Assembly: GCA_016711435.1 (NCBI GenBank)
Contig: JADJSY010000056.1
Coordinates: 1 to 25,838 of the forward strand
Source: Lewinellaceae bacterium
GTDB taxonomy: Bacteria > Bacteroidota > Bacteroidia > Chitinophagales > Saprospiraceae
Reading direction: 5' to 3'
Length of the DNA: 25,838 nt
Part shown: in pieces, positions 16,570 through 24,892 of the stretch
Layout: each line of letters starts with the position of its first letter
Position numbering within the stretch: position 1 is the stretch's first letter
Translations under genes and position numbers: made by a program
The notes under the pieces: model-generated
Databases searched by the model: none
Told to the model about the DNA's origin: nothing
What the model saw: the letters and a program-made list of their open reading frames with translations, nothing else

Positions 16570-16968
16570 TTATTGCCGCAAAGCCGTCGCTTCGGTGCCC
16601 TCGACCATAATCCGCCATTCGCAGCCTTTGCAGGCGCCGTTGCAGACAAACTCATCGGCCACGATACGCGCCGAACGGAGCAGCGTCAGCGAGGCGCCCG
16701 TCCGAACTTCCAAACTTTGCACCTCGATCTCCCCTTCCTTGATAATGGGGTATTTTTGGGTGCTGCTGGATACGTCCGGGATGATGACGCGGTCAAAAAC
16801 ACCCGGTGTTTTGCCGAGGCTCCAGTTTCTATTTTGGTTCCAGTCCGTTTCGTGACCCGGAAAACCGCCTTTCCAGACGTTGGTGGTTTGGGCCTGAAGC
16901 GAAGAGAGGTTTGCGAGGAACAAAAGGGTGCAGAGGGAAAGGGCTGTGAAAAAGGTTGTTTTGCTCAT
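16570..16968 (-). CDS. Small secreted beta-rich protein, unknown function
   Basis: A 132-residue protein with signal peptide MSKTTFFTALSLCTLLFLANLSSLQAQ. The mature part, NVWKGGFPGHETDWNQNRNWSLGKTPGVFDRVIIPD and QSLEVRTGASLTLLRSARI, resembles the repeated module in large Bacteroidota surface proteins (W-G...DWNxxxNWSxGxxPxxxDxVxIP, then a right-handed beta-helix rung with GASLT). Here only one such unit is present, followed by a Cys-containing end (CNGACKGCEWRIMVEGT) in which the Cys residues could form disulfides. It has no T9SS tail. Function is unknown; it could be a small adhesin-like or cell-surface protein. Confidence 0.75.
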   Translation of the reverse strand: MSKTTFFTALSLCTLLFLANLSSLQAQTTNVWKGGFPGHETDWNQNRNWSLGKTPGVFDRVIIPDVSSSTQKYPIIKEGEIEVQSLEVRTGASLTLLRSARIVADEFVCNGACKGCEWRIMVEGTEATALRQ

Positions 16969-17013
16969 TGTTAGGGTGTTTGATTTGAAAAAATCACTTT
17001 ATTTTGGTAACCG

Positions 17014-17120
17014 TTTAGCCGGTGGGATGGAGGGTGGAATTTATTCCGCCTTTTAAGGCTGTTCCTTTTAGCAATCTTTAAAAGGCGGAATAAATTCCGC
17101 TCTCCATCCCACCGGCTAAA
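17014..17120. repeat. Large inverted repeat, two 43-base arms with 21-base loop
   Basis: Left arm 17014-17056 and right arm 17078-17120 are reverse complements at 41 of 43 positions. Both mismatches (17033/17101 and 17035/17099) would be G-U wobble pairs in plus-strand RNA. Each arm contains a nested palindrome, GGAATTTATTCC or its partner. It lies between the 179-residue protein gene and the small secreted protein gene, both minus strand. It is too long and has no T run for a standard terminator, and looks like a mobile palindromic or MITE-like repeat. Confidence 0.85.
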
Positions 17121-17142
17121 CAGCTACTTATTTTGACTATAA

Positions 17143-17682
17143 TTAACGGTTGCTGAAAACCCGTTGTCCGCAATGTTTGCAAAAGACAGGGCTATTCCAA
17201 TTAGCATAATTATTGGTGGAAAAACGGCTGTTATAAGCAGGATTATCCTGGTGGATATAATGATGATTCATCGGGCAAGTGCGGTTTTCAACCGATGCCA
17301 CAGTGCGGTATTGCTCGGCCATTGCCCGTTGCTCTACGCTGCAACTGCTGCAAAATGAACCCAGCCCTGCCACCAGTAAAATCAGGTTACGGGTATTTTT
17401 TTGCACCTTGTTCATATTGGCGCAGGCTTTTGATACATGACAGATATAAATGATAATCATCAGCACGACGAAACCGCAAAGGGCCAGCAGCGCGCTCTGT
17501 TCGAGTTGGCCGACGATGTGGGACATATCTGAATTTCCCGTACCATGGCTCTTGCCGTCGAAAGCGGCTGTATATGTATTCTGTGCTTTTCCCGGAGCAG
17601 GGTTAAAAAACAGGGCGCATAACAGGGTGGCTACTGCCGGCACTACACTTGCGTTTTGTCTGGAAATAAATTGAATGCTCAT
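17143..17682 (-). CDS. Small membrane protein with C-terminal Cys/His region, unknown
   Basis: Start chosen at the ATG at 17682 (MSIQFISRQNASVVPAVATLLCALFF), which gives a signal-like N-terminus; a longer frame from 17811 runs into the terminator hairpin and is unlikely. The 179-residue protein has hydrophobic segments at about 12-27, 64-82 (LLALCGFVVLMIIIYICHV) and 99-113. The C-terminal part has Cys136 (RTCPMNHHYIHQDNPAYN) and a CKHCGQRVF motif (168-176) resembling half of a zinc ribbon, so it may bind metal. It is not recognised as a known family. It lies directly downstream of the kinase terminator, so it probably has its own promoter; CACCTTTG at 17712-17719 (minus) is a weak -7 candidate. 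Confidence 0.65.
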   Translation of the reverse strand: MSIQFISRQNASVVPAVATLLCALFFNPAPGKAQNTYTAAFDGKSHGTGNSDMSHIVGQLEQSALLALCGFVVLMIIIYICHVSKACANMNKVQKNTRNLILLVAGLGSFCSSCSVEQRAMAEQYRTVASVENRTCPMNHHYIHQDNPAYNSRFSTNNYANWNSPVFCKHCGQRVFSNR

Positions 17683-17784
17683 GGTTGGATTTGTTTCGTG
17701 AAAGTGATGGGACAAAGGTGCGTGGCAGGGGCAGGCAGTACCGGGTAAAAGCGTCTCAAAAGCCGGTAATCTGGTTTCGCAGCG

Positions 17785-17828
17785 AAAAAAAAACGGGTAA
17801 TTTCGTTGCATGCAACGAAATTACCCGT
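17785..17828 (-). terminator. Intrinsic terminator after the hybrid kinase genes
   Basis: 17793-17828 is a perfect 36-base palindrome (arms ACGGGTAATTTCGTTGCA and complement). On the minus strand it is followed at once by nine T, and it lies 22 bases after the stop at 17851. This is a strong Rho-independent terminator for the kinase gene, and separates it from the gene at 17143-17682. Confidence 0.9.
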
Positions 17829-17850
17829 CAGGTAAAATATTGATTGTCAG

Positions 17851-18957
17851 TTATTTGCGGGTTGCGCTCGGCGCTTCCCCAAATTCCTCCTGGTACAATT
17901 TTGAAAAATAGGAAGGGTCTTTAAAACCGACCTGCCAGGCCGCCTCCGCTACATTGGCGGCACCGCTTTCGAGCAAGACTTTAGCGTTATTAAGCCGGTG
18001 CGAGCGGATGAGATCGGAAGGCGCGATGTCCGTCAGGGCCTTCATTTTGCGAAACAACTGCGAACGGCTCATCCCGATTTTCTGGCAGAGTTGTGGAAGT
18101 CCAAAATCATCGTGCTGGTAGTTAGCCTCTACAATGGCCCGGACTTTTTGCAGGAAACTGTCCTCCGGGTCGGCAGCGGGGAGATCGGACGCTTCTGGAG
18201 CGAGTACATATTGCTGGTATTTCAACTGCAATGTACGGCGCGATGCGAGCAGGTTCTCCAGCGTCACCAGCAATTCTTCCTGGTGAAAAGGTTTGGAAAG
18301 ATATGCGTCGGCCCCCCTGCGCAGTCCTGCCAGCCGGCTTTGTACGTCCGCTTTGGCGGTCAGCAGAATGATGGGAATGTGGCTGCTGCGCTCGTCGTTT
18401 TTCAGGGTTTCCAGCACCTCGAAACCGTCTTTGATGGGCATCATCACGTCGCTCACAATAAGGTCGGGCACGTTTTCCAGCGCTTTTTCAATACCTGCCT
18501 GACCGTTGTAGGCGAAATCGAGTTGATATTGGCCTTTTAAACAGGCCGTCAAATATTCTACCACGTCGGGGTTGTCTTCTATCAAAAGAATATGAGGTAA
18601 TGATTGGGCAGTGACGGGGTGACTTGGAGTGAATGATGAATGATGAGTGATGAATGATGAATTTTTTTCTGGGGAAGGGCTGTGCGTCAGGAGTGCTGTA
18701 GGGGGCGACGCGTATTCATCATTCATCATTCTTAATTCATCATTCCTGATGGGCAATTTCACCAAAAACGTGCTGCCAACACCGACCGTGCTTTCCACCG
18801 AAATATCGCCGCCCATGGCTTTGACCAATTCGCGGGTCAACGACAGCCCGATGCCCGTGCCGCCCGCCTTGGTATGCTCCTGGTTCTTTGCCTGAAAAAA
18901 CCGCTCGAAGATATGTGGCAGTTCTTCCTGCGGGATGCCTGCTCCCGTATCAATTAC
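17851..18957 (-). CDS. 7TM-DISM hybrid kinase, C-terminal part: ATPase end, receiver and AraC HTH
   Basis: This is the second half of the gene that begins at 20759, in another frame. It resumes at VIDTGAGIPQEELPHIFERFFQAKNQEH (ATP-binding G1 region), then AGGTGIGLSLTRELVKAMGG (G2). A linker built from translated palindromic repeats (about 18611-18745) follows, then a receiver domain (ILLIEDNPDVVEYL, phospho-acceptor in DLIVSDVMMP, ILLTAKAD, LSKPF) and an AraC HTH (GMSRSQLFRKMKAL, SHRLNNAKVLLESG, VGFKDPSYFSKLYQEEFG). The output is DNA binding in the cytoplasm. A continuous gene with one more base near 18960 would be 969 residues. The open frame from an internal TTG at 18840 is only part of this half. 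Ends in the terminator at 17785-17828. Confidence 0.88.
   Translation of the reverse strand, partial: VIDTGAGIPQEELPHIFERFFQAKNQEHTKAGGTGIGLSLTRELVKAMGGDISVESTVGVGSTFLVKLPIRNDELRMMNDEYASPPTALLTHSPSPEKNSSFITHHSSFTPSHPVTAQSLPHILLIEDNPDVVEYLTACLKGQYQLDFAYNGQAGIEKALENVPDLIVSDVMMPIKDGFEVLETLKNDERSSHIPIILLTAKADVQSRLAGLRRGADAYLSKPFHQEELLVTLENLLASRRTLQLKYQQYVLAPEASDLPAADPEDSFLQKVRAIVEANYQHDDFGLPQLCQKIGMSRSQLFRKMKALTDIAPSDLIRSHRLNNAKVLLESGAANVAEAAWQVGFKDPSYFSKLYQEEFGEAPSATRK
18611..18745. repeat. Composite palindromic repeat in the ATPase-receiver linker
   Basis: 18611-18630 is a half copy of the GTGACGGGGTGACT palindrome, joined to an inverted repeat with 32-base arms (18631-18662 and 18714-18745, 29 of 32 matching) made of GAATGATGAATGATGA units and a 51-base loop. 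It is in frame and translated as NDELRMMNDEY...SSFITHHSSFTPSHPVTAQ between the ATPase and receiver domains. Confidence 0.85.
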
Positions 18958-20759
18958 CTGAGCTCCAGGTTTACTAAACCTTCCAGGTTTAGTAAACCTG
19001 CCCGCAGGATCACTTTGCCGCCGGAGGGCGTGAACTTGATGGCATTCGACAAGAGGTTGTGTATAATTTGCAAAAAACGCTCCGGGTCGTAGTCCATCAC
19101 GATTTTGGCCTGATCGCTTTCCACCCGCAGCATCAGGTTTTGGGCGTTGGCTAAGGAGTGCAGGCTTTCGGCAATATACCTGGTGTATGCCAAAATATCA
19201 CCCTGTATGTAGTTCATTTTCAGGGTGTTGGAATCCAATTTAGACAAATCAAGGATTTCGTTGACGAGGCGCAGGAGGTTTTCACCGTTGCGTTTGATCA
19301 GGGAGAGAGGCTGAGTAATCGTGACGGGGTGACTTTGAGTCACCCCGTCACTCAGCACACGCTCAGACATACCCAGAATCACTGTCAACGGTGTCCGAAA
19401 TTCATGGGTGATGTTGGTAAAAAACCGGCTTTTGAAATCGTTCAATTCTTGAAGCCGGTTGGCCTCCATTTGATTTTTTTCCTGAAGCAACTGGCTTTCC
19501 CGCAGTGCAAAATCCGCTTGTTGTTTGGCCACTTCCTGTTGCCTTTCGCGGTAGGCCAGGCCCATCGAAAAAATCAGGAATTCCACGATTGCGGCTACTT
19601 TGAGGTAAAAGACCGTGAAAGGTGTTTCGGTCATCCTCGAATACAAAGTCAGCAGGAACCCCAAACTGATGACGGCAATGCCCGCCGTGATGAAAAAACC
19701 CTTGAGGTCTTTGGTTTTGAAAAGGGGGTAAATGAAGATGAATTCCGAAATGGAGACCAATGCGATATAGGCCAAAATCGGCCGGTCGCTAATATCGTAA
19801 CTGAAATTGTACCGGAATGAAAGGAAGACAAAAAGTGCCATCATCGGTACCCCGAGCCAAATAACATAACGGAAAAACCGGTCCCACTTGAGTAGCAGGT
19901 GTTCCAAATCCAAAAAACTACGGATGAACGCCAAATAGCACATCAGGCCGAGGAAAATGGAACTTTTGAACAGACTGTAGTAAGCGGGATGGTCGGCAAA
20001 GACAAAATCACCAAACCAATCCATCAAATCTTCGGAAGCGTAAGACGTATACACCGCCACCATCAGCAAATACCCGGCATAGTATAGGTAACTGCGGTCG
20101 CGAACAAAGAAGAACTTAAGCAGGTTGTAAAGCAGCATCATCAACAGAAAACCTGCGAACAGGCCATCGCTCGACTTGGCTGCTACCAATTTGTCATAAA
20201 AAACATCGAGCGGCTGCAAATAGGCATGAAACGTAGGCGGCAGGGAGCTGCGCTCGCTCGTGCCCCGGAAGTACAGCGTGACCACCTTTCCGGGGGGAAG
20301 TACCAGTTTGAACAAGTTGCCATCCTGTGTCGGGACAAAACTTTTCTGGTGCGCCGGGACAAAACTGCCATTGATCTCCGAGATCCACGCGCCGTTTTCC
20401 GTAGGCCTGTACAAGGTAAGACTGGTAAAAGTGCTCGAAAAATTAAGCACCCATTCGCTTTGCATTTCCGCCTCAGGCAGGCGGTTTTCCAACTGGATCT
20501 TTCCCCAATAAGGTTGATGGCTTTGGAGATCGAAGGTCTTGTCGGGAAAGCCCACAAAAAGGTCTTGCAACCGGGGATGGACAATGTCCTCTATACCATA
20601 TCCCGTGACCGTGTCGGCCAATATCTGTATATATTTCTGAAGCTTGTGGTTGTCGGTATGCTGCAGGACGCAAATCTGCGGGTTGGGGTCAGCCGCAGTC
20701 TGCGCGCGCAAACCGTGCACACTCAGCAATAAGAATATGGCAATTAATTTTTTCAACAC
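18954..20759 (-). CDS. 7TM-DISM hybrid histidine kinase, N-terminal part (frameshifted before ATPase end)
   Basis: 601 residues in frame. Signal peptide MLKKLIAIFLLLSVHGLRAQ; a 7TMR-DISM extracellular domain (about 40-185, WGKIQLENRLPEAEM...NFSSTFTSLTLYRP...FRGTSERSSLPPTFHAY); a seven-helix 7TM domain (about 190-395, LFAGFLLMMLLYNLLKFFFVRDRSYLYYAGYLL); a coiled coil (about 395-435); the H-box ITHEFRTPLTVILGMSE with the phospho-His; and the ATPase N-box NLLSNAIKFTPSGGK. The frame then runs through a palindromic repeat (AGLLNLEGLVNLELR) and stops. Extracellular domains of this class sense carbohydrates or small ligands. It starts 22 bases after the stop of the paralogous kinase gene, so the two are probably one transcript. 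Confidence 0.9.
   Translation of the reverse strand: MLKKLIAIFLLLSVHGLRAQTAADPNPQICVLQHTDNHKLQKYIQILADTVTGYGIEDIVHPRLQDLFVGFPDKTFDLQSHQPYWGKIQLENRLPEAEMQSEWVLNFSSTFTSLTLYRPTENGAWISEINGSFVPAHQKSFVPTQDGNLFKLVLPPGKVVTLYFRGTSERSSLPPTFHAYLQPLDVFYDKLVAAKSSDGLFAGFLLMMLLYNLLKFFFVRDRSYLYYAGYLLMVAVYTSYASEDLMDWFGDFVFADHPAYYSLFKSSIFLGLMCYLAFIRSFLDLEHLLLKWDRFFRYVIWLGVPMMALFVFLSFRYNFSYDISDRPILAYIALVSISEFIFIYPLFKTKDLKGFFITAGIAVISLGFLLTLYSRMTETPFTVFYLKVAAIVEFLIFSMGLAYRERQQEVAKQQADFALRESQLLQEKNQMEANRLQELNDFKSRFFTNITHEFRTPLTVILGMSERVLSDGVTQSHPVTITQPLSLIKRNGENLLRLVNEILDLSKLDSNTLKMNYIQGDILAYTRYIAESLHSLANAQNLMLRVESDQAKIVMDYDPERFLQIIHNLLSNAIKFTPSGGKVILRAGLLNLEGLVNLELR
18966..19000. repeat. 35-base double palindrome inside the kinase ATPase domain
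   Basis: Arms CAGGTTTACTAAACCT and AGGTTTAGTAAACCTG are perfect 16-base reverse complements with a 3-base spacer; each arm is itself a 15-base odd palindrome. It is translated as GLLNLEGLVNL at the point where the reading frame breaks. Removing exactly 35 bases puts the downstream frame back in register. Confidence 0.9.
19321..19351. repeat. GTGACGGGGTGACT palindrome in the kinase dimerisation domain
   Basis: Perfect 14-base arms (GTGACGGGGTGACT and AGTCACCCCGTCAC) with a TTG spacer. It is translated on the minus strand as SDGVTQSHPVT in the loop between the two helices of the phosphoacceptor domain; the paralogous kinase has an unrelated, four-residue-shorter loop here. Confidence 0.9.
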
Positions 20760-20781
20760 CTACTTACTATATGATTATCAA

Positions 20782-23700
20782 TTATTTGTTAGAATAACTC
20801 GGCGCCACCCCAAATTCCTCCTGGTATAATTTTGAAAAATAGGACGGGTCTTTAAAACCCACTTTCCAGGCCGCCTCCGCTACATTGGCAGCGCCGCTTT
20901 CGAGCAGGACTTTGGCCTTATTCAGCCGGTGCGAGCGGATGAGATCAGAAGGCGCCATATCCGTCAGTGCCTTCATTTTGCGGAACAATTGCGAGCGGCT
21001 CATGCCTATTTTCTGGCAGAGTTGCGGGAGGCCGAAATCCTCCTTTGGGTAATTGGCCTCTATTACTTCACGTACCTTTTGCAGAAAACCATCTTCCATA
21101 TCAGCCGTTTCGGCCCCTTCGGGTACTGTGGGGCTAAGTGCATATTGCTGGTATTTCAACTGCAATTTCCGGCGCAGTTCGAGCAGGTTTTCTATGGTGA
21201 CCAGCAATTCTTCGGCATGAAAAGGTTTGGAAAGATAGGCATCTGCTCCTTTGCGCAGCCCGGCCAGTCGGCTTTGTACATCGGCCTTGGCGGTCAGCAG
21301 GATAATCGGAATATGACTGGTTAATGCATTGTTTTTTAAGGCTTCCACCACCTCGAAGCCGTCTTTCATCGGCATCATGACATCGCTCACAATGAGGTCG
21401 GGGATGTTTTCGAGCGCTTTTTCAATGCCGGCCTGTCCGTTGTAGGCGAAGTCGAGGTGAAATTGGCCATCCAGACAAGCGTTCAGGTATTCCACCACAT
21501 CCGGGTTGTCTTCGATCAAAAGCACCGTCTGCATAGTGACGGGGTGACTTGGAGTCACCCCGTCACTATGCAGAGATCGCTTGACGGGAAGGTTCCTGGT
21601 TACGCCGTCAATAGGCATCAATTTTTCCTCGAAAACACTGCTGTTGGTTACCGGCAATTTTACCAAAAAGGTACTCCCCACGCCGACTTTACTGTCCACG
21701 GAGATCTCGCCGCCCATCGCTTTCACCAATTCGTGGGTCAGGGAAAGACCAATACCCGTTCCACCTGCCTTGGCGTGTTCCTGATTCTTGGCCTGAAAAA
21801 ATCGCTCGAATAAGTTCGGCAATTCCTCCGCCGGAATACCGGCGCCTGAATCAGTAACCGTGATGTGGAGCCACTTATCTTTTAGATCGGCCCGAAGCAA
21901 CACCTTGCCCCCGGAGGGTGTGAACTTGATAGCGTTGGACAAAAGGTTGTGGATGATCTGTAAAAAACGCTCCGGGTCGTAGTCCATCACGATTTTGGCC
22001 TGATCGCTTTCTACCCGGAGCAACAGGTTCTGGGCATTGGCCAAAGAATGAAGGCTTTCGGCAATGTATTTCAGAAAAGTCAGGACATCACCTTGTATAT
22101 AGTTGATTTTCAGGGCATTCGATTCCAGTTTGGCCAGGTCGAGGATTTGGTTGACGAGGCGCAGCAGATTTTCGCCGCTGCGTTTGATCAGGCCGAGTTT
22201 GTTGCGTTTGGGTTCATCTTTTTCCTCTTTGGCCAATTGCTCGCTCATACCCAGCATCACTGTCAGCGGCGTTCGGAATTCGTGGGTGATATTGGTAAAA
22301 AAGCGGCTTTTAAAATCGTCGAGTTCGGCGAGGCGAAGGGCTTCCTGGTGTTCCAGCCGCAGTTGCAAGCGATAGCGGTAGTACAGCCTTGCTGCTGTTA
22401 CCGCGATTGCCAAATACAATAGATACGCCCACCACGACGCCCACCACGGCGGACGAATGGTGAACCGGAGTTCGGCAGGCTGCTCACTCCAGACGCCGTC
22501 GTTGTTGCTCCCCAATACTTTGAACGTGTAGGTTCCGGGCGCCAGGTTGGCGAATTGCACACTGTTTCTGGCGCCGAGATCTACCCAGTCTTTGTCGACG
22601 TCCATGAGTTGGTAGCGGTACTGGTTTTGGGCGGGATTGGTGAATTCGAGGGCTGCAAAATCAAAGGTGAGCAGGTTTTGGTTGTGGGAGAGGGTGATAG
22701 AGGATTTGCCTGAAATATCGAAATCCTTGTTGTTGACGCTCAGGCCGACGATGCGGATTTGCGGTATATGTGTATTGAAGCGCAGGCTATCGGGATGGAA
22801 CACCGTCAGGCCTTTTACGCCGCCGAAAATCATCGTGCCGTCCCGGGTTTTCAGGTAACTGGAGCTGTTGAACTCATTGTCCTGCAAGCCGTCGGCAACC
22901 GTAAAGTTTTTGGTTGTTTCCGTTTGTACATCAAACCGACAGAGCCCCTTGTTCGTACTAAGCCATATATGTTTGCCCGCCGATCTGCCGATTGTAGAAG
23001 GGTTTTCTGCCAAAACACCGTAAATTACGTTGTCGGGCAACCCATGCTCCCGTTTATATTGCTTTAAGGTGCCAGATTGTTTGTCCAGGCGGTTGAGCCC
23101 GCCACTTTTCGTGCCTACCCATAGATAGCGCGTGGGTTCAAGCGGGTCATCGGCAACGCTGAGTACGATATTGGAGGAGAGGGTAGAGCGATCTTGTGGG
23201 TTATTTACAAAGTATTCGAATTGATATCCCGTACCATTTGAAATAGCCTTGATCAATCCTTCAAAACCAAATATCCACAGCATTCCTTCGGAGTCTTCCC
23301 AGAAGAATTGGGAAAACTCCGTGCGTTGTTGCATAGGTGTCTTGAACGGATAGAATTTGCTTTGTTCTGTTGTGGGGTCGAATTCAAACAAGCCTTCACC
23401 GCTGACGCTAAGCAAGCGGCCTTTTTGGTTGTAACATAAACCAATACCTGTCCACGGGAAAGCCTTTTTCTCATTTGATTGGGCATCTGTGCGATAAAGG
23501 AACGGTTCACCAGGGTCAGTGACCCAACAGTTGCCTTCCGGATCGAATAAAGCCGATAATTGCCAAGGGTAATCACGTGCATGTATAAAAGAGCGGTTGG
23601 GTTCAATTTGATCGAATCGGGTAGAACTATATTGCACATGGATATCGTGCGCTGTAATTAGATTGCCTTTTGGATCTTCAACAATCTTGCGTTGGGTGGT

Positions 23701-24023
23701 TTTAGGCAGATAACTTTTAAAAGTAGGCCCATGGAGATTGACTTTAAAAATACCAAAACCATTGGTTCCGATCCAAAGCATGCCGCTCCGATCAAGGAAA
23801 AGCGTGTGGAAGTTGAACCCTGCATGCTGGTAAAGGAATTTTTCAAAAGGCCACTCAATGTCGGGTAAGGCGTTATCCCAAAAACCCTGGAGTGAATATT
23901 TCTGGAGTACATTATTCTGAGTTAGCCATAAGGATCCTGCTGGATCAAAGATGGCATTTCTGGCGGAATTTGATAAGTAACTGTTGTTTTGAATTGGGGT
24001 GGAACGACTGTTTTGAATTCCGC
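20782..24023 (-). CDS. Hybrid two-component system regulator, C-terminal part: propeller end, Y_Y_Y, kinase, receiver, AraC
   Basis: The frame is coding from the A7 run at 24024-24030 to the stop at 20782; an internal start at 23781 gives 999 residues. Domain order: remaining Reg_prop beta-propeller blades (LWIGTNGFGIF, LWIFGFEGLIKA, LWVGTKSGGLNRLD, IWLSTNKGLCRFD); a Y_Y_Y domain (YRYQLMDVDKDWVDLG...FKVLGSNNDGVWSE); one TM helix (WWAYLLYLAIAVTAARLYY); H-box ITHEFRTPLTVMLGMSE; ATPase (NAIKFTPSGGK, DSGAGIP, GGTGIGLSL); receiver (LIEDNPDVVEYL, DLIVSDVMMP, LSKPF); and AraC HTH (GMSRSQLFRKM, VGFKDPSYFSKLYQEEFG). HTCS proteins sense periplasmic glycans or oligomers and control nearby loci. The target here is unknown: no SusC/SusD pair is in the window. 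Confidence 0.92.
21529..21573. repeat. 45-base palindrome in the kinase-receiver linker
   Basis: Perfect 21-base arms (21529-21549 and 21553-21573) around a TGG spacer, with the same GTGACGGGGTGACT core as 19321-19351 and seven extra matching bases (CTGCATA / TATGCAG) outside it. In frame on the minus strand as LHSDGVTPSHPVTMQ, just before the receiver domain, the same site as the composite repeat in the neighbouring kinase. Confidence 0.92.
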
Positions 24024-24799
24024 TTTTTTTCGTCCCAGATTGTTATTTTACTTAATCCATTATTTCCATTACGTACCAGGATTTGGCCTGTCGGGCTTTG
24101 GCAAATTACATATATTTCTTTGTTAGCCAATCCCTCGAGTTCAACTTTTTGGCTCTCAAAATCCACCCTGTACAGTCCATAAGAAGTGCCCACCAGCAGA
24201 TTTTTTTCTTTTGTAAAGAGCAGGTAAGCCGCCCGCAACGGCCGATCCGATCCGTCGCTTACATGCACCAAAGGAATGGCTGTACAAGGCGGTTCGAGAT
24301 TTGATTTGCCTTGCTTTACTGCTTCTGAGAGTATATCATTTTTCACGCTGATTTTCCAAATCCGGTCATAGCTCGATAACCAAATAGCACCATCCGGCGT
24401 TTCTGCCAAATATCCTCCCTGGAAGCCACGGAGGGGCTTGCCTTGATGCACCACGTGGAAAAATCGTTTGTTGACCGGATCGAGTACATCCAAACCTTCC
24501 GAGCATACTACCCAAATCCATCCCCGGCTGTCCTCGAAAAGTGTTCGCACCTCGCTGCCGCCAATGGCAAAAGGATCAAACGGGTCGGGCGAAAAAACCT
24601 CGAACCGCGTACCATCGTATCGGTTCAGCCCGTCTTTGGTAGCAATCCAGATGAAACCGTCCCTGCTCTGCAAGATATCGAAAATCATGCCCTGCGACAG
24701 CCCGTCGTTGACGGTAATCTGGGTGACGGAGGCCGTCGTTTGTGCACCCAGATGGCAGACGCAGATATGTAACAGCAGAACAACAAAAGTTTTCTTCAT
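24024..24799 (-). CDS. Hybrid two-component system regulator, N-terminal part (frameshifted at A7)
   Basis: The start was set at the ATG at 24799 (MKKTFVVLLLHICVCHLGAQ), a clean signal peptide, rather than the upstream 24826 ATG. Beta-propeller blades follow: ITVNDGLSQGMIFDILQSRDGFIWIATKDGLNRYDG, VRTLFEDSRGWIWVVCSEGLDVLD, YLAETPDGAIWLSSYDRIW and LVGTSYGLYRVD, the periplasmic sensor of an HTCS. After SKITIWDE a run of seven A (24024-24030) shifts the frame; with six, the sequence continues KKSGIQNSRSTPIQNNSYLSNSARNAIFDPAGSLWLTQNN into the next half, giving 1338 residues. As written, the frame continues to a stop at 23945. It follows the delta-60 protein by 93 bases with no clear terminator. 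Confidence 0.9.
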
Positions 24800-24892
24800 C
24801 AATATGCACCGGTAAACAAGGCGCAAGTTAGGTGTTTTTGCTTTTGATGCGGTATTGCTGCAATTTTTACGCCTGATACTTATAAGTACATT

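Noticed and set aside
17014..17120. Intrinsic terminator
   Set aside because: Arms are 43 bases, the loop is 21 bases and no T run follows on either strand; the nearby hairpin at 17785-17828 is the convincing terminator.
17683..17811. Longer start for the 179-residue membrane protein
   Set aside because: The extension would be read from within the terminator hairpin and encodes no signal; the ATG at 17682 gives a plausible N-terminal hydrophobic segment.
18611..21573. CRISPR array
   Set aside because: Repeats are palindromic, unequally spaced, from different families and inside coding domains; no spacers or cas genes.
24024..24040. dnaX-like slippery heptamer (A AAA AAG) for programmed -1 frameshifting in the HTCS gene
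   Set aside because: The heptamer is present in the right phase, but the continuing protein is in the +1 frame (equivalently -2), so a -1 slip would not reach it.
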